64,000 bases of DNA from Hysterium pulicare CBS 123377 (Eukaryota > Ascomycota > Dothideomycetes > Hysteriales > Hysteriaceae): positions 34,448 through 98,447 of the forward strand of contig AJFK01000057.1 of NCBI GenBank assembly GCA_000467715.1, read 5' to 3'. A model generated the notes under the pieces. The model saw nothing but the letters and a program-made list of their open reading frames with translations. It had not been told where the DNA came from and ran no database searches. This document shows, piece after piece, positions 43,753-56,412 of this stretch. A program made the translations under genes and the position numbers. Every line of letters starts with the position of its first letter. The first letter of the stretch is position 1.

Positions 43753-45594
43753 ATGATGTATCGTGTTCTACAAGACTATCTCTGGCCTGGAAAGTCTGAT
43801 TTGGTTGCCTCTGATGGCAAAATAACAGCTACCGGTCGTGCCCAGCTTCAAGTAATTGCGAATTTGATGGACGAGATCTATATGACTCTAGTCAAAATGC
43901 GATATATACCTGATTACGCAATTAAACGACCGCCGCATGGACCCGCTATCGACTTCGAGTTAGCCAAGAAGCTGCAGCTGGATCCGCTGGTCATAGAGTT
44001 ATATACCATGCTGCCGTTCGTTGACAGATCGGAAGTGGAGAATCAGGATTTTGTGTTTGGAGGCGAATTTTCAGACTTCAGGAATGCAGAGGATGTGCAA
44101 AGGTCTAGGGATCCGTTTTATTGCTTCTATGGAGAAGATGAGGAGGAAAAAGGATGGGATGATGAGAATGGAAAGTATATCAGGCCTTGGGTTACGCCCT
44201 TGAGTATGTTGGGGAATCATCAGAGTGTTATTATTTATGATGCTCGGCAAAGTAAGTAATTTGCATATCTATGTACCCACTGGAGTCCGAGGCATTTTGA
44301 GATACCTCGTGGTCCATTAATTAATGTGCTTTTGGCTATAGACGACATTTGGATTATCGACCAGGAAGGCTGGAGTAGTGCTGACCCGGCGCTGAGAGAT
44401 AACCCGGATGGAGACAGAGAGAATAGGAGCAAGAATAAGAATAATTTCGGGCATATCCCCAGTCGACCTGCTCCAGAAGTGCTAAAGGATATCCGCGATC
44501 GCTATCTAACCTTGGAGGAGATTCCGGATGGCGGAGAACATGGATCTGGACATTGGAATGTACGTCAAGCATGCACCCATTTCTTTCAACCTATTTGCAT
44601 CCAATCTTCCTAGATAAACCAACCCCGATCGCAGCTTCCATTATCGTCGTGCACTCCTATCAGGTGTCCACGTCCTGGTGTTTGACCCCTTACCCGGACA
44701 AAGTTGTCTCGTCATGAAAACCTTGTATGAATGCTAACATAAGTGCAGTATGAAGATATCAAGAAGATTTATCAAAGGAACGGATGGCCCAATTCCTTCA
44801 ATGGCGATCAATTCTCCGTCGACTTGATTCGGTTTTACTCTCGTCAACATAGCAAGTACGCCTCAGAACAGCCTCTCCGGTCCGTTCAAACGCTCGCAGG
44901 AAAGAACGGTGGGAAAGGCTGGCTAGACTTTAACACCCGTCGTCTCGAAAAGGCCAAACACGACCTGTCAAAAGCTGCAGCACCCGACGAGCAGTATGCT
45001 CTCAAGTGGGAAATCCAGAAGATGAGGATGACGGATGAGCGATTGCAGCGAGACTTGGAGAAGGCGAAGGCGGAAGCAGAAAGATTGTGTCCAGATTGGG
45101 TATGTATCAAGCCAGGAGACGAGCTGCTTTGGGAATTTAGAGAATTAGAGTCGAGGTTGGAGCATCAGCGGAATTCGGTCAAGGGGAGTCGGGCATGGAT
45201 TGCCTCCGGGGAATTGGATGCAGAGGACGAAATTGCTTATCGAAAGGATTTGAAGCGAGCCGAAGGAAAGCTTGGCTACATGGAGAAAGCGTTCGAGCAG
45301 TGTAAAGAAGAGCTGGACAGATGGTGTCTGGAGCGAGGATGTGAACCTTTGCCTAGAGATGATGAAAGAGACCAGGCGATTCAGCAGGTGCGCATGTATC
45401 GAGAGGCAATTGAGAATCAACGGGAATATATTCGGGAGGTTCAAGAGTTTGAGGCGGGTTTGCCAGATGAAGCTGTTACAGCAAAAGAGAATGTGGACAA
45501 AGAGATACAAGGGGTAGAGCGAGGTATTAGAAGTACAGAAGAACGGATTGGAAGAACGGAGAAATTCTACGCGGAGCAAGGACAGCCCATATAG
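43753..45594 (+). CDS. Hypothetical coiled-coil protein
   Basis: Three exons: 43753-44251, 44342-44559 and 44749-45594 (introns 90 and 189 bp); 520 residues from ATG 43753 (a second ATG follows immediately). The N-terminal half is globular (YLWPGKSDLV, then PLSMLGNHQSVIIYDARQNDIWIIDQEGW across the first junction). The C-terminal 250 residues are heptad-like and charged (KWEIQKMRMTDERLQRDLEKAKAEAERL onward), predicting long coiled coils. The second intron is long, but an internal exon would break the frame, so I leave it whole. No family recognised; a structural or scaffolding role would be guesswork. Confidence 0.65.
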
Positions 45595-45965
45595 AACTCA
45601 AAAACCAGGTGTACTTGAGACGGCCATATAATGAATTCGCACCATAAGGAGAGCTTTCAATATATCACCGCTTACGCGGGGTTGAGCTTTACCAATCTCT
45701 TCTCGGTGAGACTATCTTATGGAATATTGAATAGAGAATGGAGTTGGCTCTCGATCCAGGTACAAATGATACCTATGCAGGTAATGTTCGCTGATACCAA
45801 TACTCTCCAGTGCCTCGACAATACGTGCTGATAAACGGCGTTAGGGGTTGAGGTAATAATTAGCCAATTCACCCGAGATTAAGCCGGCTGTGATGTCACT
45901 GTCGAAAGCACTAACTTTCTGGGCTTCATCTCGACAACGAAGAACTCTACAGTATACCCACCGTA
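45595..45965. other. Spacer, exopolyphosphatase promoter
   Basis: About 370 bp, no gene. It should contain the 3' end of the coiled-coil gene and the promoter of the exopolyphosphatase at 45966. Confidence 0.5.
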
Positions 45966-47319
45966 ATGGCTGCTCCACGACACTCACTTCGATCCTTTCT
46001 GGTTCAGGCCAAGTCTGCCATCCAGACGGCGATTGACCAAAGCCAGAAAATCACTTTTGTAATTGGCAATGAATCTGCCGGTATATTTTCTCCGGATTGG
46101 ACCATGGGGAAGCAGACTGACATCGCTGACAGACCTGGATTCGCTAACAAGTTCGATTCTATACGCTTATATCCGTTCCATAGCGCCGCCACGCAATGCA
46201 TTTACACCACTCTATGTGCCAGTGACAAATCTCCCGTCGTCGGCAATACAGCTTCGTCCCGAATTCCTTGCATTGCTGCCCTACGCCAACATAGATCCAC
46301 AACATCTTATAACCTTAGACGATCTACCAGACATGGCTGTTATCAAATCAAAACTCCCCCCAGGGAACACAAAATGGATCGTGGTTGATCACAACGCTCT
46401 GCAAGGCTCGTTGGGCAGCATCTACTCAGATCGAGTGGGAGGTGTTATTGACCATCACGATGAAGAGAACAAGGTTCCGAAAGACACTGGAACTGAACCA
46501 CGCATAATAGAAAAATCTGGGAGCTGTACAAGCCTGGTAGCAGAATACTGCCGGGAAGCATGGGATATGGTTTCGAATTCTGCGACTTCGTCTGGGGCCG
46601 CTCATGCTCAAGGTGACCAAGTAACAGGGGATGGCGCAACAGCAAGATTATGGGATGCACAGGTGGCCCAATTAGGGCTGGCTAGTGTTTTAATTGACAC
46701 GGGAAACCTCCAAACCAAGGCAAAAACCACCGACCACGACATCAAAGCGGCCGAGTATCTTGAAGCAAAGATCATGTCCTCTCTGCAGCTTTCTCCCAGG
46801 TATGACCGGAACAGCTTCTACAAAGAGATAGATTTGGCAAAGAAGGATATCGGGGGGCTCAAGCTGCAAGATATACTAACAAAAGACTATAAGCAATGGG
46901 ATGAGGGTGGTCAAAAACTCGGCATTAGCTCAGTGGTCAAACCCATTTGTTTCTTGCAGGAAAAGGCCCAAAAAGAAGCGAACGCGCGATCAATCGATGA
47001 GGCGTTTCGCCAGGCGCTTCGAAAGTTTATCGATCACAGAACACTAGACATCTACGCCATTATGACCACGTCTACATCTGGGGAAGGACAGTTCCAACGC
47101 GAGCTTCTCGTTTGGGCACTCAATGACAAGACTGTCTCAGCCGCTAAGAAATTTGCAACGGATGCTCGTGAGGAACTTGGTCTCGAAAATTGGCACGACT
47201 CGGACGGAAAGTCTCGCGAAACACAGGACGATCAAGACTGGATGGAAGTCTGGTGGCAACGTAGACTCGAACATAGCAGAAAACATGTAGCTCCTTTACT
47301 CAGGGAAGCGATGCGTTAA
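45966..47319 (+). CDS. PPX1: Exopolyphosphatase, DHH superfamily (PPX1-like)
   Basis: Two exons: 45966-46080 and 46133-47319 (52-bp intron); 433 residues. The splice rebuilds IGNESADLDSLTSS, the first metal-binding motif of the DHH family. VVDHNAL and GGVIDHHDEE (the DHH motif itself) follow near residues 130-160, then LIDTGNL near 230. A DHHA2-type C-terminal domain starts near 270 and includes a DIYAIMTT strand. The enzyme trims terminal phosphates from inorganic polyphosphate chains using divalent metals; yeast Ppx1 acts in cytosol and mitochondria. Length agrees with yeast Ppx1 (about 400). No neighbour is functionally linked. Confidence 0.92.
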
Positions 47320-48279
47320 GGCAAGGCAGAACATATACCTGGTCTAGAGGACACGAGACGCGCTGACTCTTGACCACTAGCACAAGGATGAAGCCATTAC
47401 GGATGAAGCCATTACGGATGAAGCCAAGTTTTGGCGGGAGATCAACGATCATGTTGCTTGTTTCGCAACATCTCAGGCGGAGAAGTGCGGTTGGGCAACA
47501 TGAACACCAGCCCAAATGTTTGGCGTCGCAGAGATAGTTGGGTGATGCCCAAAGGAAACGTCTCATAGTGAGCGGGGAGTGTTGTAACTTTGTCTACCTA
47601 ACAGATGGCGAATGTCAGGGACAAGCGTTGCACAAATCTCTTGGTAACTCAGGGTCCGATGCATCCCAGACATGTCAAAAACACCGACTCGGGCCGCTGT
47701 TGGGCGAAACACAGGTATACCTAGACATACACTATGGCAGACTAGACTCTGAGCAATTAACGATATCGTATTCGTTTTATGTTTTATTTCCTTCGGAGAT
47801 ATGCATGGTTGGCTAACCCCAGCGTGTGGGAGGTGGAAATTCATCAATTGATACTCCGCGAGACAAGCATATTTCATGCACGCAGCATGCATCTGGGTTG
47901 CCGACACCCAGTTTCTTTTTGGGCTACAGGCACTGCATTGCAATAGTCGGCCGGTGGCAGGCTACTGAATGTTTAGCATCAAGCACGAGAGACCGCGGAA
48001 GGCAAAGCGCTGAGGATTTCCCAAGGACGGCAGGATGCATTGGGGCGAATGGGCATCGCCGACTCAGCAGTAGCGACGTTGATTGATGGTTCCAAGACAG
48101 TGAAGACGTGAGCTCAAATTTAACTTCAATCTAACGACGCGCCTTCAGATGAAGTGGGAAACATGAGTTCTCGACGCCTAGCGATTTGAGTGGGACGCGG
48201 TATTTTGGCGTGCAGGAGTGACAGCACGTCTTGCATGCATTTTCCTAGACTGCCAACACATCAACTCACCGCAGGGGCG
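47320..48279. other. Spacer after exopolyphosphatase
   Basis: About 960 bp of ordinary composition without a supported gene. Overlapping frames at 47538-48086 on both strands are unconvincing. A 15-bp tandem repeat lies at 47386-47427. Confidence 0.5.
47386..47427 (+). repeat. 15-bp tandem repeat, about 2.7 units
   Basis: GGATGAAGCCATTAC occurs at 47386-47400 and 47401-47415, followed by a partial unit at 47416-47426. It lies about 70 bp past the exopolyphosphatase stop codon. The unit length is a multiple of three, but no gene frame uses it. Confidence 0.8.
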
Positions 48280-49060
48280 ATCTCTCTAGTCCAGTAGAGG
48301 ACCGCAACGTCGAAATGGCTGAGACGGTCCTGCTTAGCCGAATTATTAATGGTAGTTGAGCGGACTCAGGGTGAACACAGGAATACTGAGCACTGAGCAG
48401 CCGACGTCGGGTGCGGTCGCAGAACGGGTCGCCAGGCCTCTGAAAGCCACCAGCGGGAGTGCCGCCAGCCTGATCTGAATGCGATTCGGCGGGCACGGCG
48501 ACCTTCAACGGCCGGGCTGGCGGTGATCGCGGTGTGCTGTCGAGACGCGAGCCAGGGCGGGGATGGCAGCTTTCACAACGGCAGCTGGACCAGGCCGGCT
48601 CATGGCAGCAACCGGGCGAGGTTTGGGTTGAGGGAGCTGAGAGGGCATCGTGACTCTGCTGCTCCTGACGCTGCACGCGGCTCAAAGCGGGCGCATGGCT
48701 GCGACGGCTGGCCTGTCAGCGGGCGCGAGCGAGGGTGGAGACGCTGTGGCTCGGCGCGGCAGGGGCCTGATTCGTGCTCGAGTCCCACGGCGGATGTGTT
48801 GGCCTGCAAGTCATCAACACTCTGGAGCTGCTCTGCTCGCCCACGCAGCGCGCTCCGCCATCTCCAGCGCCGTGAAGCGGTCTGTTGCCACTGCGCTGCT
48901 CGCCCAATCTCAACATCTGCATCTTCTCGTCGCATCGTCTTCCCAGCCCGTCGCGGTGCTGTTCGCCCTGAGCGCCTCCCCGAAAGCACTCGACTCGCGG
49001 CCGCCAATCGCCAACCCTCCGCCTCGCTTCTAATCGATAACGGCCTCCTGCTTGGGACGT
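48280..49060. other. GC-rich island upstream of the large RasGAP-like gene
   Basis: By eye this stretch is far richer in G and C than its surroundings, with many CG dinucleotides and a GCGGCCGC site near 48999. Because stops are rare in it, long frames appear on both strands (48523-49167 plus; 49205-48600 and 49306-48716 minus), but their low-complexity composition (Arg/Ala/Ser/Gly) suggests they are artefacts of base composition. It most likely represents the promoter and 5' untranslated leader of the gene at 49217. Confidence 0.55.
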
Positions 49061-49216
49061 CGCCGGTCTGCCAACACATACACTTTCTATACCACTCCCG
49101 TTCTCCCACAACTCCCTCCCCTGCGTATACGCCAGCAGCATGTTTCGGTAGAGAATTGCTGACCTGACAGCTCGGGCACCGCCTATCGAGCTTCGTTGGG
49201 TCCACCTCATGGCGAG

Positions 49217-52200
49217 ATGATTAGAAGAAACCAACACTCTTGCTCGCCGTCGGCGCAGCTTCATTGTACTCCCCGTATGTGGTTTATACTCGTCCTTGTC
49301 CGCCATTTTCTTTCACCAATGGTGTAGACCCGGATCAATGCGCTCTGTATGATGAGCTGGCAGCACTTGACTGACATTGCCTCTGACAGCCGTATCGCCT
49401 ACCATCACCCACGTCTCTTCTAGAAGCCATACCCCCTCGCAGACTGAAGTCCATGACCCTTCTCGAGAAGTCGCGCTCCGGTCTCCCAGTCCACCACGGT
49501 CGCCCTCGCCTGCCAAAACTCCTTCAACAATGGGAAGTCGACCTGGTGGATCTCACGACAATGAGAGACCAACGCTTAGCAACCAAAGGCCCGCCATGCC
49601 TGCTTCAGCTTCTGCGCCAGCAGGTCGGCTCCCACGACTCCTCCCTCAAGACCTGTCGCAGTATACCGATACTTATCTACCGACCGCCGCTATCACAACG
49701 TCCGCTACATCGTTGGCAGAGCTTGCTCATCTGATCCGGCTGCAAGGCTATCAGGAGCAGAGGAAAGCCCACTCGAGGGTCCGACTCCATAGATGGCTTG
49801 TTTCAAGCGCTCTCTCCGCACGTCTGGTACATTGCGGAGAGCTGGCGCACCGAACTTTGGTTGACAATTTTAGGTCCGACGATAAGAAAAGTTTTGCTAC
49901 TCTTTATAATGCCCTTCACGACGTTCGGAACTCTTGCGATGCCACCCGGCGATATGCATTATTGGAACCTGATCTTGAATTTGGAAAATCTAAAAGCGAA
50001 AAGCACGAAAAATCGCACTCGTTTGCAACCTTTATGAATGAGGTTCCTTCCAAGATTTTGGAGGAATTGTTGGATTTCGTCTCCGAAATCCGCACCAACC
50101 CAGATTTCCTTGCCACTCGAATTTTGAATCTGTCTCAGCAAGAGTTAGCTTCTCTAACATCCTTTCGTCAAGCTTTGGATCCCATTGACTCTGTCATGGC
50201 AATGCAAGCTAGAGGTAAAGCAGTTGGTTCGGCTCAAAAGCCCCCACAGCCGCAGGGCCCCAGCCCTGTAGAGCGTCTACTTTCTTTTCAGCGGCATGAT
50301 CCTCTTGCTGCACTCATCTACACCATTTTCGCAAACTCTTCCGGACCAGACTCCGCTGAAGACCTTCGCCGAACGGACATCTGGGCTACCACTTGTGCCA
50401 AGCTGATCATGGAGAGCAAGCAGGGTTCTGACAAGTTCATCAAACATGTCCTAGATGCCTGGGCTGGAATGCGAGAGTGGCCAGGGAAAACCAATTTGGA
50501 GTTGTACCTCATGCAAGTGCTCCAGGATGGCCAATTCCTGTTGGAGAAGGCCGAGGATCAGCCGTCGAGGCCAGGCACTCAGCCCAACCCAAGGAGCACC
50601 AAGGACACCATTGCTGCAGATGATTTCTACGACAAGGCCATCAAACGGTTGTTCGAGGTTGTAGACGACGAGCCAAGAGCTGGATGTATTCCCGAAGGTG
50701 TTCTGGAAATCGGCACAGCTATTCTCCGAAAGCTCGAGGACTCGAGAAAGCACCGCACAGCTGCGCAGACTTTCATTGTCTCTCGTTGGTTTTTCTCTTC
50801 CTACTTGCTCAATGCTATCATTCACCCAGAGGCACGTCTCGTTTCTCACGTTGTTCACTGCTTCTCAATTTCATGCTAACACCGAACAGAGCCAGGGAAT
50901 CATGACTGGTCACCACATCAGCGAGCATGCACGTCAAAAAATACTCAAGGAGATCGCTATCCGGGCACAAAAGCAGGTTCTGGACATGATGTATAACTGG
51001 TAATGGTTTCCCACAGTCACCCACTGCCCCTTTGCTGATTTTGTACGAAGGAAACAAGCCGTACCGATTCTACCTGAAATTCGAACGCATGTTGAGAACA
51101 TTATAGCCAGATTCAAACCCACTCGCTCTCAGTCGAAGCCCATTCTCCTTCCCGCAAAGGCCATCACATCTCCCCGCGAAACAGTGGAGGTCCAGCCGTT
51201 CCTTGTAGTATCTCCTTCCGACATCATCACCTTGGTTAACACGTTATTCCCCGAGAAACGTCCGCCATCAAGTCACTTTGAGAAGGACATGCAACGTCGT
51301 GGCGGCCTTGCTTCCTCGGCATCCTCCATGTCTGGCATTTCGCTTCCGTTCAGAACCAATTCCACTTCGGGAGGCGACGCAAGCTCTGTACTAAGTGTTA
51401 GCGCCTCTTCCATGACTAGCGACACCACCTCGCGAGAGCCGCTACTCGACTCGTCCGGGCAGCCGATAGAACGGCATTCTCTATTGAGGGAAGACCACTA
51501 CAACGAGAAGCCCAAGATTGCCCCTACAGAGGACTACGGACGACGCCTGAGAATGGCTTGTTCCGAGATGTCCCGAATACTGGGCGTCGAGGTATCTTCT
51601 GGTACATGCCACCCTTGTGCTGAACGATGGGCAGTTCTATACGTCTCTCCAGACGGCAGGGAGCTCAAGCCCCGGATGCGTAAAGATGCGCAGGATGAAG
51701 ATGAGCACGACGACGATTCGCCGGACAGTGACGATAGCGAAGATGAGGGCCCGTCTGACACGATCGACTTGGAAAGCGACTACCATCAGCTCAAGGAAGC
51801 CATTGCAAAATTAGTGGAAGAATATGAGATACCGAAGGAGTTGGCCCCGGAGAGTGAATCAAAGACTTTCAGCAATCGCACCTCAACACACCGGCGCGAT
51901 GCCAGGGCGCGCCCAATAAGAAGCGAAAGTGAAAACTTGGGCTCGAGAAACCCGTATAACAGCCAAACTCAAAGTCAACTCACCAGTCTAATTGCGAGTC
52001 AACGGTCGCTACCAACTCGCCATCGCTCTCCTCAACACCCCCGAAGTAACAGCAATCCGGACCCGAAAGACACTCAGGAGCGGGCTTCAACGCTTGTCAC
52101 CATGCTCGAAATAGCAATGTATCAATGCCAGGCTCAATCCGATTTCATCAACGCTCATTTATACTACAAGACCCTTCAGGCTCTTCGAAGGCTTTCCTCA

Positions 52201-54687
52201 CCTTCTTTGGTTCGAAACGGGTATTCTGCCCTTCTCAACTATTTTTCACGTGGACCACGCGATTCCCTGGGTAAATCAGCCAGTGCGATCGAAGAATTCG
52301 AGGCGTGGTTTGTCTGGCTCAAACAGTCGCAGGAACGTCATGACACGGCGATTGAGGACATGATGCTTGGGTTGAAGAATCTGAGGGACAAGATGTGGTA
52401 CATCACTGACGTGCGAAACTCCGCCGGCTATGAAGAGGCCAAAAACGTGGCAATCGCACTCAAGATCATGGGTCAGCCAACGAAGACACTCGATGGGAAG
52501 CCTTTGCAAGCCCATCGGCCTCGCAACTTTTCCAAGTCATCGACCAACAACTTTCTTCTGAAGACCGAGACACAGGTTGTAGACCTCATGGCGGCGTCCT
52601 CAGAATACGGCGGACCTAACAAGCTCGCTGATGATCAATCCGACATGACTCTGAAGTGGTTAACGCAGTACAGCGTTGAAAACTTCTGCAAAGGAGAGGA
52701 AAGAATCCACCGCTTTTGTCTCGAGGTCGACAGATGTGTCAATAAACTTGTCGGTGATGGAATTTTGGATGGACCTGTCCTATGGTCGAGTGAGCTGTAC
52801 CGTCGAGACAAGGAAATCCTTGACAGCGGGCGGCAGAAGGGCGACTTGTTCTTGACCGGTGTCGGTACGCTGTCAATCGCTGGAGATGAAGAATATGAAA
52901 CTCAGCCAGGCCGTCCTGGGTCACGAAGCCTTGACTTCGCTCAACGACCAAGCCAAAGCAGCTTGAGATCTATCTCGAACCGCAATGGCTCCCAACAGAG
53001 TTTTGACTCAACCAAATGGGGATCGTCAAGGAACATGGATCTCATGGATTCTCAAGATTACTTTGGGGTCTCTAGCCCAGTCCTTACCATTGATTCAACT
53101 ACTACCTTTTGGTCCCCTTTTCAAACACAAGCCCAATCACCGACCAGCACAACCAGCATTCGACCTCGGACCGCATCGTCTTCGAAGGGTACTGTTATGT
53201 TGAAGCAATCCGCTAGCGTCAATGAAGACAAACGCCGCTTCCTCCTGGATCTCAAGCAAACCTTGACTGGACTGCTCCTCAGCGATTTGGGTACCATGGT
53301 ATTCGGCCTCGGAAGTGAAACAGATGCTTGGTTCTCTGGCGACTTAGGAGAGGAATGCATTCAGCGGAAAGAAGAGGAGGATCGCCGACGCAAGAGGCAG
53401 CTCGCGCGCAAGAAAAGTATGCGAAGTGTGAGGAATGCTGCTCGTACAGACCACCGCTCGGGACCGTTGGAAGCTCTTGGCCGCACGGAAAGAAGCCAGG
53501 TTGCACCACCTGTTGCTACGTTTCAGCATGCTGCGGCATCTGATTCTCATCATTCTGCCGGTGAACACTCTACATCCTCTAGCGACGCCACAACCCGCTC
53601 TTCCGGCCTTGCAACTGCTAAGAAGGCCGGTCTGCTAGAATTTCCATATAATATGGCCTTCCGACGTCTTCTCAACAAATTTGCAACACATCCCAATCCA
53701 TTCTCGAAACTCCATGCCCTCTACGAATTAGAACTGCTGATCATCGCTTCCCTGACTTCTCGCTCTGGCCGACCCTACAACAACCGCCGTGATACGTTGC
53801 CAACCGTCCCTCAATCGCCGACTCTCGGTGCTGTACCGGAACTAAGCTCGCGCGAACCTGCCACTCATGTCTCGCGAGCGCAGAACCTGGAAGAAGCAAT
53901 TGCTAATTGTGAAGAGCGCCGCTCGCATAGCATGATCGTTCAGCACTCGAACGGCACTGCTTCGCCAGCTCCATTCCGCCCTGGCAGTGGCACCGGAACT
54001 CGATCGCCAGTCGGACCACCAAGCACTGACATGATCGTCGACGTGCTACAAGGTCTCTTCCGGGACGCCGAGATCAGGCCCAAGACCTTGTTCCGAGACC
54101 TGCAGTATATTGCTTCCTTTGTGCCTGCGCAAATGCTGGACAAGACGGCTCGCGGTAAAGCATTTTGGGATGCGGGTCTTGCTGCCCTAGGATTAAAGCA
54201 AGACGTTTGCCGAGTCATGGTGGAGATCGCCGATGACATTGTAGCTCAGAACACCGAGAACAGATCCGCTAATATCCAACAACAAGTCTCCGGTAATGCG
54301 TCGTCCCAGCAAAATACCAGTGCACCTTCCACCTCCACCGGCGCTTCATCAACCGACAACACAACATCACGCTTCACAATGGAAGACGCCGCACGCATGC
54401 TCCTCATCACCGCTAAGGAAGGCGACGCCGTCGCCGAACGTGAACTCGCCATCTTTTATCTTACGCATCCGGATCTGGTGGAGCGCACCATCTTACCTCT
54501 AACAAAGCCGCGTGACGTCTTCAAGACCGAGCTTCTGCACCGCGATCGGAAGCGCGAAGACACCAACCGGAGCGATCCGATGACTATGTGCGTTGCCCAA
54601 CACTGGATGGAGCAAAGTAAACGCGGTGGTGATCAATTGGCAACCAAATATCTACGTGCCAGGGATGAGATGGAGAGGATTCCTTGA
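49217..54687 (+). CDS. Very large protein with RasGAP-like segment
   Basis: Proposed exons: 49217-49274, 49390-50831, 50890-50999 and 51051-54687; 1,748 residues. Exon 1 is the least certain; a start at ATG 49530 in exon 2 is the alternative. The second intron appears to use a GC donor (GAG|GCACGT) with a GCTAAC branch point, because no GT donor keeps the frame that rejoins SSYLLNAIIHPE to SQGIMTGHHISEHARQKILKEIA. That segment (about residues 360-560), including PLAALIYTIFANS, has the helical layout of a divergent RasGAP domain (RFI/NPAI-like region followed by ARxxLxxIA). An acidic/Ser-rich linker follows. A second conserved helical region (FEAWFVWLKQSQERHD onward) and a C-terminal block (DAARMLLITAKEGDAVAERELAIFYLTHPDLV) complete it. 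It probably regulates a small GTPase, but this needs profile support. Confidence 0.7.
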
Positions 54688-55778
54688 AGTCAATTTCGTT
54701 GTCTAGCTTGGATATCCACTTGGCTGGAGTTTTGAGGTTCTTCACAATTACTGACTGATGATGATGATGAACGTCATTTATACCCATTGCTCTTCTTATC
54801 CTATAAGACTTCCCCAATTCGATTCCATCGCTTTGCACGCATATACACTACCAACTAAAATGTTCATGCATAGCGAAGGAGTGTCTACACGCTTTTCTTG
54901 TTTCCTCTTTTTCTGCTCCATTTTGTTGCTGGGTTCAGCGAGCATGATTCCCCCATTTTATCGTATATTTCGGAAGTGTCATAAGGCATCGGATTTAATT
55001 GCTTTTTAAACATTTCCATACATTTACCTCTATCTTGCCTCGGTTTGATCGATGTTTGTAGATTTCGATGTGATGACTTGAATATACGGCCGATACTCCG
55101 GGTTTGGTTTACTAGGTATACATGATCTAGTGCAAGGGGAGATAACTTGATGTAACTACTTCCTTGTTGGTGCGACGCCTTACGAATCTCCTTGGTACTT
55201 CCTTGACTTATTTGGATGGGGCAGGACACTGGACTCAAAGGATTCAAGGGACTATTGGGGGTTGTTGTAGATCTGGCTGGTGTGGCATATACGAAATAAG
55301 AAGTTTTATTCACTATAGTGAGTCGTTTCCAGTCGTATTCGGCCTTGACTGTGAATATGTGAAGGTTTTAGAGCGCCGAACTTTTGATTGGTGGCGTACT
55401 TTTGATACCTAGCTCTTTTCCTAGATGAACCGTAAATTATTCCGAGAGCCACCTAATCATTCACTGGTGTCTCGGTTCGATGCTTACCGTTTGGTTAATG
55501 CGTGGCAGAAACACTAGGTCGTGCTACTTGTTCCGACTCTATGATGAGGGATTAGGTCGCAAAGCACTCTGGTGCTTTGGTCACCTCCCAAATCACAAAA
55601 TCACATTCACTCACCCAATGCCGAGCGTAACCTTCTTGTACGAATATAAAAGATGGTCATGCTCTTCGTACACAACCCACTACTTGTAGCATATCGCGAC
55701 CTACACCTACTCTATACAACACCGATTCCTCCAACCCAAACCCAACTTGGCCTTACAAAACTCAAACAGTCCTCCACA
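54688..55778. other. Spacer
   Basis: About 1.1 kb. No supported gene; frames at 54758-55009 (+), 55313-54885 (-) and 55480-55689 (+) are short and mutually overlapping. A GATGATGATGATG run is at about 54757-54770. The right end should carry the promoter of the small gene at 55779. Confidence 0.5.
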
Positions 55779-56412
55779 ATGCCTTCCCCAGTACGAAGAA
55801 GTAATACCGCCGTTATTCCAGGCTCTTATCCCGACGACTCTAAAATCATGCATCTCCTGAACAAATATTTAAACCCTGAAACCATCCCAGCTCACAACCT
55901 CAACCACCACAAAATCACCCTGCCGACCGCATTCTTCCGTGACCTCGAAGGCAAATTAGTTGCTGGGCAGGAATCCAGTACGTCGGTATCCTTCAACTCG
56001 ACCGCGACGACCGATACCGTTATTGCGAGAATGGAACTCACTCTCAGCGTTGATCTCGCTTACGCGCGTTCTATGGATGAAGATCGCGAAATGAGGGGTG
56101 CATTGGGGAATAACAAGGACCTCAAACAGATTTTATTGGCGTTGGCGAAGGACATGATTGTGGCGAAGGCAAATGCGTGGGGTGCTGTAGAGGGGGACCT
56201 TGATGATGAAGGGTGGGAGGTCGTAGAGGTTGTGCAGGGGGAGGAAGCTTGGATTTTGGTTGAGGTGAAGAAGCCCGAAAACGGGGAAGCACATAAAAGT
56301 AAGTTTGACTTGAAAAGTTCGACATTCTTTCCATTGCTAACGTTGACTTGCAGCTGTCCATGGCCCTGAGGGTCCTCTCAACGTTGTAGACCATAAGTGG
56401 ACCCGAATGTAA
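55779..56412 (+). CDS. Hypothetical small protein
   Basis: Two exons: 55779-56298 and 56354-56412 (55-bp intron, GTAAGT donor, TTGCAG acceptor); 192 residues. ATG 55779 sits in a good context (CCACAATGCC); the frame is open to ATG 55653, but the added residues look like leader. The protein has an ordered centre (ITLPTAFFRDLEGKLVAGQE, then VIARMELTLSVDLAYARS) and an acidic beta-rich end (GWEVVEVVQGEEAWILVEVKKPE). The splice yields a sensible tail ending VVDHKWTRM. No signal peptide or membrane segment, and no family recognised. Confidence 0.6.

Noticed and set aside
44560-44748. Possible extra 29-nt exon inside the long intron of the coiled-coil gene
   Set aside because: CGCAG acceptor and a GTGTCC donor exist, but inclusion shifts the downstream frame.
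48523-49306. Long overlapping ORFs on both strands (214, 201 and 196 codons)
   Set aside because: They arise where stops are rare because the DNA is GC-rich. The translations are low-complexity and overlap on opposite strands, and no family is recognisable.
55470-55500. GGTTCGATGC resembling a tRNA B box
   Set aside because: No A box, acceptor stem or anticodon stem could be drawn around it.
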